Part shown: one piece after another, positions 49,316 to 60,138 of the stretch
Layout of the letters: every line of letters begins with the position of its first letter
Numbering within the stretch: the first letter of the stretch is position 1
From: Plecoglossus altivelis
Taxonomy: Eukaryota > Chordata > Actinopteri > Osmeriformes > Plecoglossidae
Direction: 5' to 3'
Length of the DNA stretch: 64,000 nucleotides
Assembly: GCA_036571765.1 (NCBI GenBank)
Contig: BROE01000012.1
Span: forward strand, 10,517,075 to 10,581,074
The notes under the pieces: model-generated
What the model was told of the DNA's origin: nothing
What the model saw: only the letters and a program-made list of their open reading frames with translations
Database searches by the model: none
Program-made: the position numbers and the translations under genes

Positions 49316-52300
49316 TCACACAACCACATATGTGCATACTGACGATGAGTGAGAAGTGAGATGTCAGGGCTGTAATAGAAGATGATGACACTGTGCGTGG
49401 AGCAGGGATAGAGAGAAAAGAGGGGTATGCAGGCTGTTCTCCACACGTCCCTGCCGTTCTAGACCTCCCAAGTCTCTATCACTGGATGGTAGTACAGCTA
49501 AGGCAAATTATCAACACATATAAATACATTTATGTGTTATTTCACGCTGTGTACTTGTGTACACTGTGTTTACTGTATTTCATGCAAGTTTAATTACAAC
49601 ACATGTATTTACATAAGCTCCCCCCCCCCAGGTGATCTATTCCCTCAACACTAAGAATGAGGAGCAGGAGGCGGCCTTACAGTCCTTAAGCCACGCCCAC
49701 CAGGATACTCTACACCGCGTTGCTGTAGAGACATGCCAGGAGGGGGAGGGGTCTGCCCTGAGGACACGCCTCCTCGAACTTCAGGAATCTCTGGATGAGC
49801 ATCAGAGGATTGGATGCCAGGTATTTGTGTGTGCGTGTGTTCTATGAAGCCTGTTTGACCCGAAAAGGTTTTTGAATCTGGGCCTTACAGGGACAAATGG
49901 TTCTGTATAGCTGTCTTTCTGTCAGAGTGTTAAATGGGTCTCTGTGCCTCCAGGTGCAGGCTGACTTTGACAGCTACCGTGCCCAGGCTGAGGAGAGGGA
50001 GCGGGAGGCAGAGGCAGAGTTGAGGAGGGTGTATGAGGAAAAGCTCCAGGATGCAGAGGCTGAGAGGCAGGAAGCCCAGTCCAAGGTCAGCGCTGCCCAA
50101 GAGGAGGGCCTGAGACTGGGGGGGGAACTGGAGAAGGCGGGGGAGCAGACACGCTGCTTGGAGGCTCAGTGTGAGGAGCTCCGGAGGACGCTGGAGGAAG
50201 AGAGGAGGAAAGGAACCGAGGAGAGGCACAGAGGAGAGGAGGAGAGGAGGAGAAGAGACGAGGAACGGAAGAAAGGAGAGGAGGAGAAAAGGACGGGCGA
50301 GAAGGAGATAGAGAAATTGCTGCTCCTATCCCAAGAAGTGGAAGCCCTGAGGAACGAAAAGGAGCATGCGGAGGAGGAGAGGAGGAGGGCGGTGAGGGAG
50401 GAGAGGGAGGGATGGGAGCGACGAACAAGGGACATGGAAGAAGAGATGGCGGAAATACGGAAGAAAATGGAGGAGGCGCGAAGGGAGGAGCGACGGCAGT
50501 GGGAAGAAAGGGAGGAGGAGGAGAAGAAAGGCATGCACACGGCACTGAGGGAGAGGGTGAGGAGGGCGGAGGAAGAGGTGGAGACACAGCTCCAGAAGCT
50601 CATGGAGAGCAAGAGACAGGCTGTTAAGCTGCAGGAGAAGATCCAGGTACTCACGCACGCCTGATACACACCCACGCCCTCAAACACAAGACGGAACTAT
50701 TGTGCACATCCTGTACGGACACACACCCCCACAATACAATTAATGGATCGCAACAAACAAATATGATTCCCTCCCTCCTTACCCGTAGCTCCAGAAATCC
50801 ACCCATTTCCTGATGAGGATCTCTAACATGGTCTGTCTGGGCCTGTTTAAATACAGGCTGTCCTCTCTAAGTGCTGCTCTCTTTCTGATCACTGTCCGCT
50901 AACGAGCAGCTCAGGCTGGATGAATACCCCTCATTAGGACCCCACTGCTGACAAAGCTACATACACCCACGGATAGTACAGATGCAGAGTCTCTGGCTGG
51001 AAGCCATTATAACTCCATGTCGCTGACACATAGCCACCGTCATTTTTCATAACCGACTTTCTTTCACCCTTCCCTTCTCAGTCTTTCTATATGACTGCAT
51101 ATCTCTTGCTCTGTCTGTTTGACTGCCATTCTAGGACCTGGAGGAAGAGTTGGAGCTGGGTCGGAAGCGTGTGTCCGAAGCAGAGGGCGGAGCTAAGCGG
51201 GCGGAGGAGGAGCTTGCCGTAGCCAAAGAGAGGCTGTTGCTGCAGGAGGACGAGCTGCAGCACAAAGCAGGTGATCGATCCATCCTGCCCTCCATCCACC
51301 CATCTATCAAACCATCCAACTATCAATCCATCTAACTATCCAATCAACTATCTATCCGTCCATCCAACTCTCGATGAATCAAAGCCAATCAAACCACCAA
51401 ACTTTGCTGCTACGGTCAGAGGTGAAACGTGTGTGCCTTTTGGTGTGTGTGTACATACCCATGTGTGTGTGTGTGTGTTCCAGAGGAGCTGCTTAGCCGT
51501 GGCGGCTGTGAGCTGTGTGTGTGTGCTGAGGTGGAAGAACTGAAAGGACACCTGAACCGTCTGCAGAGCCGGAACAGAGAGCTGGAACTGCAGACCAGTG
51601 GGAGGAACAACGACCATGCCCGACAGATACGCCAGGTGGCACACACACACACACACACATTCACACACTGGCACATAGGGCGTTTCACCCACTGATCTGT
51701 GTGTGTGTTTGTGTGTGTGTAGCATGCCGAGGCCCTGGCCAGCCTGCGTTCTGAAATGGTGAGGGCCCAGGGAGAGGAACTGGGGCGCGTTCGCAAGCAG
51801 GCCGAGGAAGAGAAGGAGCGTCTGCAGGCAGAGGTAGAAGAAGAGAGAGAGCGCCTGCGAAAAGAGAGGGAGACGGAGAAGGAACAGCTGCAGAGAGAAA
51901 AGGCTGAGAGGGAGAAACTCCAGGCCGAAAGGGCGGCAGAGAGAGAGAGACTCCTGAAAGAGACGGCGGACGTGAAGGAGCGACTGCGGAGAGAGGGGGA
52001 AGAAGAGAGGGAGCGGCTGAAGAAAGAACGGGAGGTGGAAAAAGTGCGGCTCCGGATGCAGCTCGATGGGAACAAAGAGCGGGTGGACGAGGAGAGGGCC
52101 AGTCTCCAGCGGAGGGTGGACGAGGAGAAGAAACGGCTGAGGGAGCAGGCGGAGGAGGACAAGAAGCGATTGAAGGAGCAGGTGCGGAGGGCGATAGAAG
52201 AAGTGATGCGGAGGCACGCGGCCGAGCTGCACAGCGCGCAGGAAGCACTCAATGCTGAGAGGAAGCGAGGTCAAGAGGTCAGACCTTTACTTGCCAGCTT

Positions 52301-54821
52301 TCTCATGTCTCATCCAGGTGAGAGTTTCCTTTTTTGATGCGCACCTGATCCCTCTCTCCTGTGTGTCTGCTGTCGGAAGGTGTGTGAGCGTCTGGAGGCA
52401 GAGAGGATCGGCAGCGAGGAAGTCCGTCAGGCACTGGAAAGGGAGAGGGAGGATCTGCAGACCCAATTGCAGAAGACAACCAATGAGGTGAGAGGTACGA
52501 AAGCAATGATATTCACTGTTGGCCATCAAAACCCTTTAAATGTAAATGCCCTTCTTTGTTTGTGTATGTGTGTGTGTATATCCAGATATTTCGCCTAGAG
52601 TCCGCTATCCAGCAGCAAGAGAACCATGGAGGAAAGGCCGGTGAAGCTCCGCCCATATGCGGACCTCACTGTTCCCGCCTACAGGAAGAGCTGCAGCACA
52701 CTCAGAGCCGATTGGCTCAGACCAAGGGCGAGGCGGAAAGGCTGAGAGAGAGAAACCAGAGAGAGATATCAGCCCTTAGAAAAGATAAGCACAGACTCGA
52801 GGAAAAAGTTCTGGAACAGAGTCGACAGAACACTGAAAGGAACCTTCTGGAACAAAGCCAGCAGAACACTGAGGAGAGCATCAGGTAAAACCAAATTACC
52901 TTTTTACGAATAGCCAGTAATGATGCTTATAAGTGTTTGAGTGTGTGTGTTTGTGCCTCCAGGATGGACTGTGAGGAGCGACTCAGGGCGGAGTTTAAGG
53001 TAGAGCTGGATGCTGCCGTTGCTGAGGGCAACCAACAAAGTCAGAGCAGAGAGGAAGAGCTGCAGACCCAAATATCCGATCTTCAGACCCAACTAGCCGA
53101 TCTGAAACTACAGGTAGAGAAGCACATCCCAGAATTTCAACATACAGATAATAGTTCCTCTTTGACTGAAGTGACTCCCTGTCATAGATGGAGAAAAAGA
53201 GGGTGGGATCAGGAGACGATTGTCATGGAAACCCGGAGATTGACAGGCTGAGGAAGGAGGTGCAGGAGACGATGGAGATGAATAAGAGACTGAGGGAACA
53301 GCTGCAGGTACACACACACACACACACACACACAATCACACACAATCACACACACAAACAAAACTCCTTCAAAGGCTCGTCTGTGTAATGAATTATTTAG
53401 CAGCTCAGTGAATTCCATAGTGGTGAGCAACTACAAATGCAATGTGTGTGTGGGCTCCTTTGTTTCCAGGAAGAGCCTCAAACCCACTCGCTGGCTGCAG
53501 AGCGGCACGCACGTGCTCTGCAAGCCCTGGAGAGACAGGCTCAGGAAGACATACAGGCAGAGAGGAACAGACTGCAGACACTGCATCACCTCCAGCTAGG
53601 TAACACACGCACACACACACACACACACACTCATACACTCAGTAAACACACACATGCAAACACATGCACACACAATCTTACACACACGTAGAACACACAC
53701 ACACGTACACAACAAAGACACATTCGCATACACACTCAAACAGACACAGATGCACACAGGCACAAGCACTTTTTACCCAGCAAGGTTACTATCACCATGG
53801 CAACAGCCGTAGTAGCATGGTACCTTTGACAACGGGCAGCATAGCATTGATTTTCCTTGCTGTAACCGTCTTGTGTGTATGTTCCTGTATGTGCCCGTGT
53901 CTCTGTGTGCATGTGTGCATGTGTGTGCGTGTCAGATAAACAACGTGCAGAGTTGACCCAGCAACACACAGAATGGAGCAGACAGATGACCCAGAGACAC
54001 ATGCAGCAGATAGAAGACCTACAGGCTGAACTGCAAACACACACTCAGATGATGGCCCTGCAACAGGTAACTCCCAGACACGCACAGAACCCTCCCCATC
54101 CCGGTGCGTCCTACGTCTGTGTGTGTTTGTTCACGTCTGTGTGCGCGTGTGTGTGCGCGTGTGTGTGCGCGTGCAGGACCTAAAACAGCAGAACCAGTGT
54201 CAGGTGTTTGAGCGGCAGCTGGATGAGAGTCACAGTGCTGTTCTGGAGCTGCAGAGGGAGAACGCCATGCTGAGAGAACAGCTGAAGGACAGGTACAGAC
54301 CAGAGGGAGGACGGACACCACCAGTTTTCCTCTTCACTCCACCTTCCTCTCTCCTCCTCCTTTACCCCCTTATTCGGTTCGTTCCCCCCACCTCCCCTCA
54401 CTCTTTCATGCTTCTGTGCCCTCCTCCAGGTCAGGCCAGGAGGAGGCTGCGGGAGGGGAGAAGGATGAGGAGAGCGAAGAGGCCCAGAGGAGAAGGGACG
54501 TGAGGATAAGAGACGAGGCCCAGAGGCTGAGGGAGGAGGTGGAGCGACTGAAAGAGGAGATCGAGAAACTGGAGGAGTCCCACAAACAGAGGGATGACAC
54601 GTGGGGGGAGGAGGGACCCAGGGACGAGGTGGAGGAGAAGAGGAAGGAGGAGGAGGAGGAGGAGGAGAGGAGGAGGGAAGAGATGGAGGAGATGAAGAGG
54701 GAGCATAGGAAAGAGATGCAGACTTTAGTGTCTGAGTACAGCGATGCTCAAACCCACCTGCAGTCACGCATAGTAGCCCTGGAAACCGAGTGAGTGGTGC
54801 ACTCACTCTCTCACACACACA

Positions 54822-54858
<37 letters not shown>

Positions 54859-55267
54859 CCAGCTGCCACTGTGTTGCTGGACATCCTACCCAGGTTAATC
54901 TGAGATAAATGTAATCTGAGTACAAACTCCTGGTAATCTGTTGAAGAGTAGGGAATCTGAACATGAGTTGTGAATATTGCCTTGTGTGTATTAGCAGCGT
55001 GTGTGTGTATCTGATAATAGGTGTGATATACGTGTGTACGTGTGTGGGAAGTGTAATATTATGTGCTATACAGAAAGTATAAAGGAAGACCTGGTGTGTG
55101 TGCAGTTGTGAAAGTTAATGTGTGTGTGTGACCACAGACTGCGTGAGCGCGAGGAGAGATGCAGGAGGAGAGAGCCTCGCTGTGAAGATCTGCAGCTGGG
55201 GAGACTACAGGAGAAACTGGCAGAGAGGGACCAGCTAATCAAACGCCTGATGGTGAGACCACGCACA

Positions 55268-55354
<87 letters not shown>

Positions 55355-56377
55355 CTCACACACACATGTATGCACAATTCAAGCGCTTCTATATACATTC
55401 ACCCATCCCCCCTCCTCCCCACCACACACATACACATTCTAGGAGGAAAGGCATCAACTGCAGCTCCACCCTCTCGTCGCCGGGGACAACAGCTCCCCCA
55501 GGCTTCATGACAACAAGCCCCGCCCTGGGAGTGTCACACCGACCACTAGGGTAAGCTTGCTGGCCTGGACGTAGTGTTGAAGCGATACTCCATAATGTTG
55601 CATGGAATTTATACAAAGGCTGCTTGCTGGGTTGCAGAGGAGGCGCCTGGAAGAGTCGCCAACGCGAATCACCTCCTCCCCCTCTTCCTCCCCCTCTCTC
55701 CCCCGCCATAATGCCCAATGTGGCTTCTAATGAACAACAAGCCGCCCGCTGGAGTTGTCACACGCCGACCACTAGGGTAAAGCTGCTGGCTGGCCGTAGT
55801 GTTGAAGGTGCGATGCTCGCAGTAATTGGGTTTTTTTTGTTTTTTTTCTTTGCTATGGAATTTATACAAAGGCTCGCTTACCTGGCTTTGCCAGAGGAGG
55901 CCCTGGTAATGATGCCGACTTCTGGAATCTCCTCTCCTCTCCTTCTCGTCCTCTTCCTCCCCCTCTCTCCCGCTATAATGCTCCACACTGCCACCCCTCT
56001 CTGTCCTCGCTCGGACGTCTGCCTCATGCTCGTCTGCGCCCTCCTTACGCCTCCTCCGCTTCGGCCTCCGCATCATGATTGGCATGTCCTCTGTCCTTCT
56101 CCCCCCAGCAGCTTCCTCGGTTCCTTCCCTCCCCGTCCTGATCTCTTCACCCGTTTCCTCGGCTGCAGGGCATGGAGGCAGCGCGACACCACCAAGCCGA
56201 ATTGCGACCTCCGCTCAGTCGCTGCCCAACCTGGATGCCTCCCCCCTGTTGTGCCCCTCACTCGAGTCGTGGAATTTCAGCGCTAACGGATGCTCCTTTC
56301 TTCTCCGCGTTCAGGATCCGCGCTCAAACACACAGCAGCCAATCAGGGTAGCGAGTAATTTGTGCAGCCATATTTAG
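46566..56377 (+). CDS. fam184b: FAM184B-like long coiled-coil protein, 3' end uncertain
   Basis: Coiled-coil protein of unknown molecular function. Exons: 46566-46712, 49632-49820, 49954-50646, 51135-51270, 51484-51635, 51723-52277, 52380-52487, 52586-52884, 52963-53113, 53188-53307, 53470-53599, 53936-54066, 54177-54292, 54430-54789, 55138-55252, 55443-55550. They encode 1170 residues to that point, all in frame. Family anchors are HSKMCKKIAQLTKVIYSLNT near the start, REHRKEMQTLVSEYSDAQ, and RLQEKLAERDQLIKRL near the end, as in human FAM184B. Almost the whole chain is Glu/Arg/Lys-rich heptad sequence, with strings of EEERRR type in exons 49954-50646 and 54430-54789. A C-terminal PPSRIATSAQSLPNLD segment (about 56200) corresponds to the conserved human PSRVVSVPNL region. 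The exons joining it are scrambled by a degraded duplication, so the end at 56377 is provisional. Intron 1 is about 2.9 kb (46713-49631). Confidence 0.9.
47371..47432. repeat. (GT)n microsatellite in fam184b intron 1
   Basis: GT dinucleotides interrupted once by GAGTGAGTGA. Confidence 0.97.
48326..48371. repeat. (TC)n microsatellite in fam184b intron 1
   Basis: Uninterrupted TC tract of about 23 units. Confidence 0.97.
55283..55352. repeat. (CA)35 microsatellite in a fam184b intron
   Basis: About 70 bp of uninterrupted CA dinucleotides between exons ending 55252 and starting 55443. Confidence 0.98.
55530..55990. repeat. Degraded tandem duplication at the fam184b 3' end
   Basis: Segments at about 55530-55725 and 55756-55985 share, in order, CGACCACTAGGGTAA, GTAGTGTTGAAG, ATGGAATTTATACAAAGGCT, CAGAGGAGG and a TCCTCCCCCTCTCTCCC run. 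They differ by many single-base indels, and the second copy has T-rich insertions. The first copy reads RRRLEESPTRITSS in frame, then stops at 55728. Confidence 0.85.
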
Positions 56378-57385
56378 TTTAATCGCAGGAAGCTTTTGAA
56401 GGTTGGCCCCTGGTCATCAGTGTTGATTCATTATGACTGGTTTTATTTCTTTCTATATGACTTCTTTGTCTTGTTTAGTAGGCCATATTGTGGAGCTAAG
56501 GCGAGTCGGCTCTGGACAGAGAGTCGGGATGATTCCACAGTAAGGCGATGGAGTGGTTCACTCATAATAACTTCTCCTTCTAACAACACATGTGTCTCCT
56601 CTTTGGGGCTCTAGCGCACACACACACACATCATTGCACAGACCAGCACTTACATAACATATACACACAAGGACAGCAGAAGCAAAAACATTGCGGCATT
56701 GTGCCACATACTCCATTGCCTCATTTCCACACACACACACACACACACACGTCACCAGCAATGCCATCTCGCCGACATCGCCTCAAAGTTCAACCAAAAA
56801 GTGCTTCTCACACACGCTTGGCCTCTACTCTAAAACGCTCGGGTCTTGTTGAAGTAACTCTGACATGCATCCTTCCATCCTTCCTCTCCTTGAAGTAATG
56901 ACTGATTGAAATGAGTCTGCACCAGTTTCCCAGTGCCCCTCTCTTCCAGTGTATTTACAAGCCATTACCAAGCCGTGCTACGTCAGAATCTTTAAGGAAG
57001 GAATGTTTTGCATATGTACAAAAAAAAAAAGATTTTTTAACAAGACCCACAACTTTGATTCCTAACCTACACACACTGACAGTACCAAAAGTGAATTTGT
57101 TTAATGCAAAAGTATATGTTACAAAATTAAAGTATTTTGTTTTATATTTAACTTTCTCATTTCTTCTGCATAAACAGACATGAGCATGTAGATGCAGTAG
57201 ACTTTCATTAAGCTCTAGCTCGAGCTTAATGAAAGTTAAGCTCTAGCTCGCAGTAAATCTCTTCAAAACCTGAATTCCACAGAACATCGAAATGATCTTG
57301 ATGGTCATCCACTTCTAACTGAAGAACTGGGATGTTTGAATAACGTACTGTATGACAGACACACTCACTCTCAGCTTCCAGGAAC
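56378..57385. other. Convergent 3' region between fam184b and haspin
   Basis: Probably fam184b 3' UTR and spacer. An ATTAAA variant signal is at 57126-57131 (plus). CA repeats occur at 56615-56630 and 56730-56751. No coding exon was recognised. Confidence 0.5.
57201..57236. repeat. 15-bp perfect hairpin between convergent genes
   Basis: Arms 57201-57215 and 57222-57236 are exact inverted repeats around TAGCTC. The last 14 bases of the left half (TAAGCTCTAGCTCG) recur directly at 57237-57250. Confidence 0.95.
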
Positions 57386-57391
57386 TTTATT
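57386..57391 (-). terminator. haspin: haspin polyadenylation signal
   Basis: AATAAA on the minus strand about 230 bp after the haspin stop codon. Confidence 0.75.
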
Positions 57392-57619
57392 TGAATGCAA
57401 AGCTCTACATAAACATACACATCGTATTGTACTATTCTTAGAGCAATAAGAGCCAAAATACTAGTACTGAAACTCTTTTTAAAGGAAATCCAATACCACC
57501 AAAGTCCACCACTTACACACATAGAAGTCAAATCATCCAGGACGACACGACGCAATGTCCTTTCTCATGATGCCTGGTAACACATGTCAAACACACGCAC
57601 GCAGACGTAGGTGGGAGTT

Positions 57620-59035
57620 TTACTGGAACAGAGGGCAGTTCAGCAGCACCTGCATGGCCGAGTCGTACTGGAGGACAGAGTTGAGGAAGGCGTTGAGGTC
57701 CTGGCGGGTCTGCTTGGCCCCCTTGCCTGTCCCCCGGTACCTCATCCCCAGCAGCTTGGAGCACAGGTAATGCAGCCACAGCACGTTTGAGTGGGGGTGG
57801 TAGGAGTTCCACTCGTTGCTGTGGGATGGCAGAACAGCGCACGTTACAGTTGGGACATGTACTGTGTGCTATCCTGGTTGGGGATGTGGTGTAGTGTGGT
57901 TTATGTGTAGTATAGAAGAAGTCATGGCTTAACCCGGGTGCTGCCTTAGGGTCACTGTGACCCACCGTTGTGGTACAAAAGGTGAATCACAATGATCCTT
58001 AGGCAGCACAAAGGTAAAGCTGGAAGCAAGACACACACACACACACACACCCACACACACACACACACACACACACCTGTTCTCCTGTCTCATGATCCTG
58101 TAAATGTCAAACTGGTAGTCTCCCTGGCCCATGAACAGCTCCTCATCCTCCGAGATATCACATGACACCGTCAGGCCGTCTGCACACGCACAACAAACAT
58201 GGATCACATTACTGGTTATTGTGAGGTAACAATAACCGAAGACAACCCAAAGTGAACCCAAACTCCGTGTGAGACGAAGAGCAGCATAGATGGAAAAACA
58301 GTGACCGGAGAGAACAGGGGAGGCTGAGAGGGATGTGCAGAGAGACGGGCTAAAGAGGGAGAGAGATAAGGGAGCCGACTGACCGATCTCCAGTCTGGAG
58401 AGGGAGTAGTCGATAAGGCGGACGTACACCCCCCTGGTGTTCAGGCAGTGGGCTGTTCCGTCCAGCAGGAACACCCCCTGCTTCTCCGTGGTGGGCTTGA
58501 CCAGCACATTCCCCCAGTGGAGGTCCCTGGGCAGAGGAGCACCGAGGAATGTCAGAAACCAGGGACCATATTGGCCTTGTCTGGTAGTTTGTGGGTCCAG
58601 TATGTGAGGAAGTTCAAGTTAGAACTATATGTGTCTGTTAGTGTGTGTATGTGACCGCGTACATACCTGTGCTCAAAGCAGAGCTCCTGTTCAGCTACAG
58701 CCAGGGCAGCAGTCACCTGGTGGAGGATGCTCTTGGCCACGACAAGAGACGACAGCTGGAACGCAAAGGGACAGGAAGGGGTTAAACAGAACAGGAAGTG
58801 TCTATACAGGACAGGAAGGGGATAAACAGGACAGAGAGCCAGAAATAGTCGACACGTTTAAAGCAAAGTAAAGGTGCAGCAAACCAATCAGTCTACGCTG
58901 ACACGTAGCTTACCTGCCCGTCACTGTTTTCCAGATCGCTGCCCCCAAACTCAAACTCCAGGATAAGAAACAGCTGGTCTTCTTCAAAGAAATCTGTAAA
59001 GAGAGAGGAAGGGAGAGAGAGAGGAAGAGAGAGAG

Positions 59036-59078
<43 letters not shown>

Positions 59079-60107
59079 GGGAGAGCGAGGGAGAGAGAGG
59101 GAGAGCGAGAGAGAGAGAGGGGAGAGATAAACATACAGGAGTGTTGAGCTCCAACTTCCAAGCAATCGCTGGCAGGGGAGACGAACAGATGAAGATGATC
59201 AGACGATCTTTGCTCTCACCAGGCCTGTCGTTCTCTGAACCCCTCAGGCGGTCGAAGGCATCCCAGGCTTTCAGCATGGTTGCTGGGTAACACCCTTGCA
59301 CGCAGTGGAGACTGGGGAGAACGCACACGCAGTCTTAGGACACTAGCCTCTCTAACTTTGGTCATTAACTTGGTTATTATCATGCTCAGCATGATAATTG
59401 GGGCATGGGACTCACTCATTGAGTCCGATGAAGCCATGAGTCTGATTGTTCTGCTTCTCTTTAAGACTGCTCAGTTCCCTGAAACACACACACACACACA
59501 CACACGCACGCACACACACACACACGCACACAGAGCATTAGATATTTAATACGCACCATTTGAGAGGTGGACTTACTTGGTGACCATACGGTGACCATAC
59601 TTGGAGATGATGATCTCATGGAGAATCTCTCCGAAGGTCTTCTGCTTCTCTCCGTTCACCTTCTCGCTGCCCTCCAATGGAATGATCTACACACAGGGAG
59701 GGATTCCATTTCAAACACACATTAGCTAACCGAACGACTCTCACGCGCACAAACAACGCCAAGCGTACGCACCTTGAGCGCCACAGTGTCACCAGTGCTG
59801 TTGGTGGTGGTGAAGACTTCCCCGAAGGTGCCCTCTCCAATCTTCTTACACAGTTTCATGCGTCCAGGGGGAAGACACGCCTCCCAGGCCAGCGCCTTTG
59901 GCTGGCCGCACTCTGCATACACCTTCTCTGCGTCCGACAGGTCGTCCTCACACACGCTCTGCACGGAAGTAGAAGAGTCGCAGACATGTAACGTTTTAAA
60001 CACTGCGCTTGATGAGACATTCTGTTAGAGAGGAGAGCTGTCGTTTAGGGTCAACTGAGAAGTAAGATATCTAAAGAACCATATTCATGTTGTGTGTGTG
60101 TGTGTGT

Positions 60108-60138
<31 letters not shown>

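Noticed and set aside
50087..50687. Long minus-strand frames opposite fam184b
   Set aside because: Antisense shadows of Glu/Arg-rich codons. They give Ser/Pro/Leu-rich frames with no domain.
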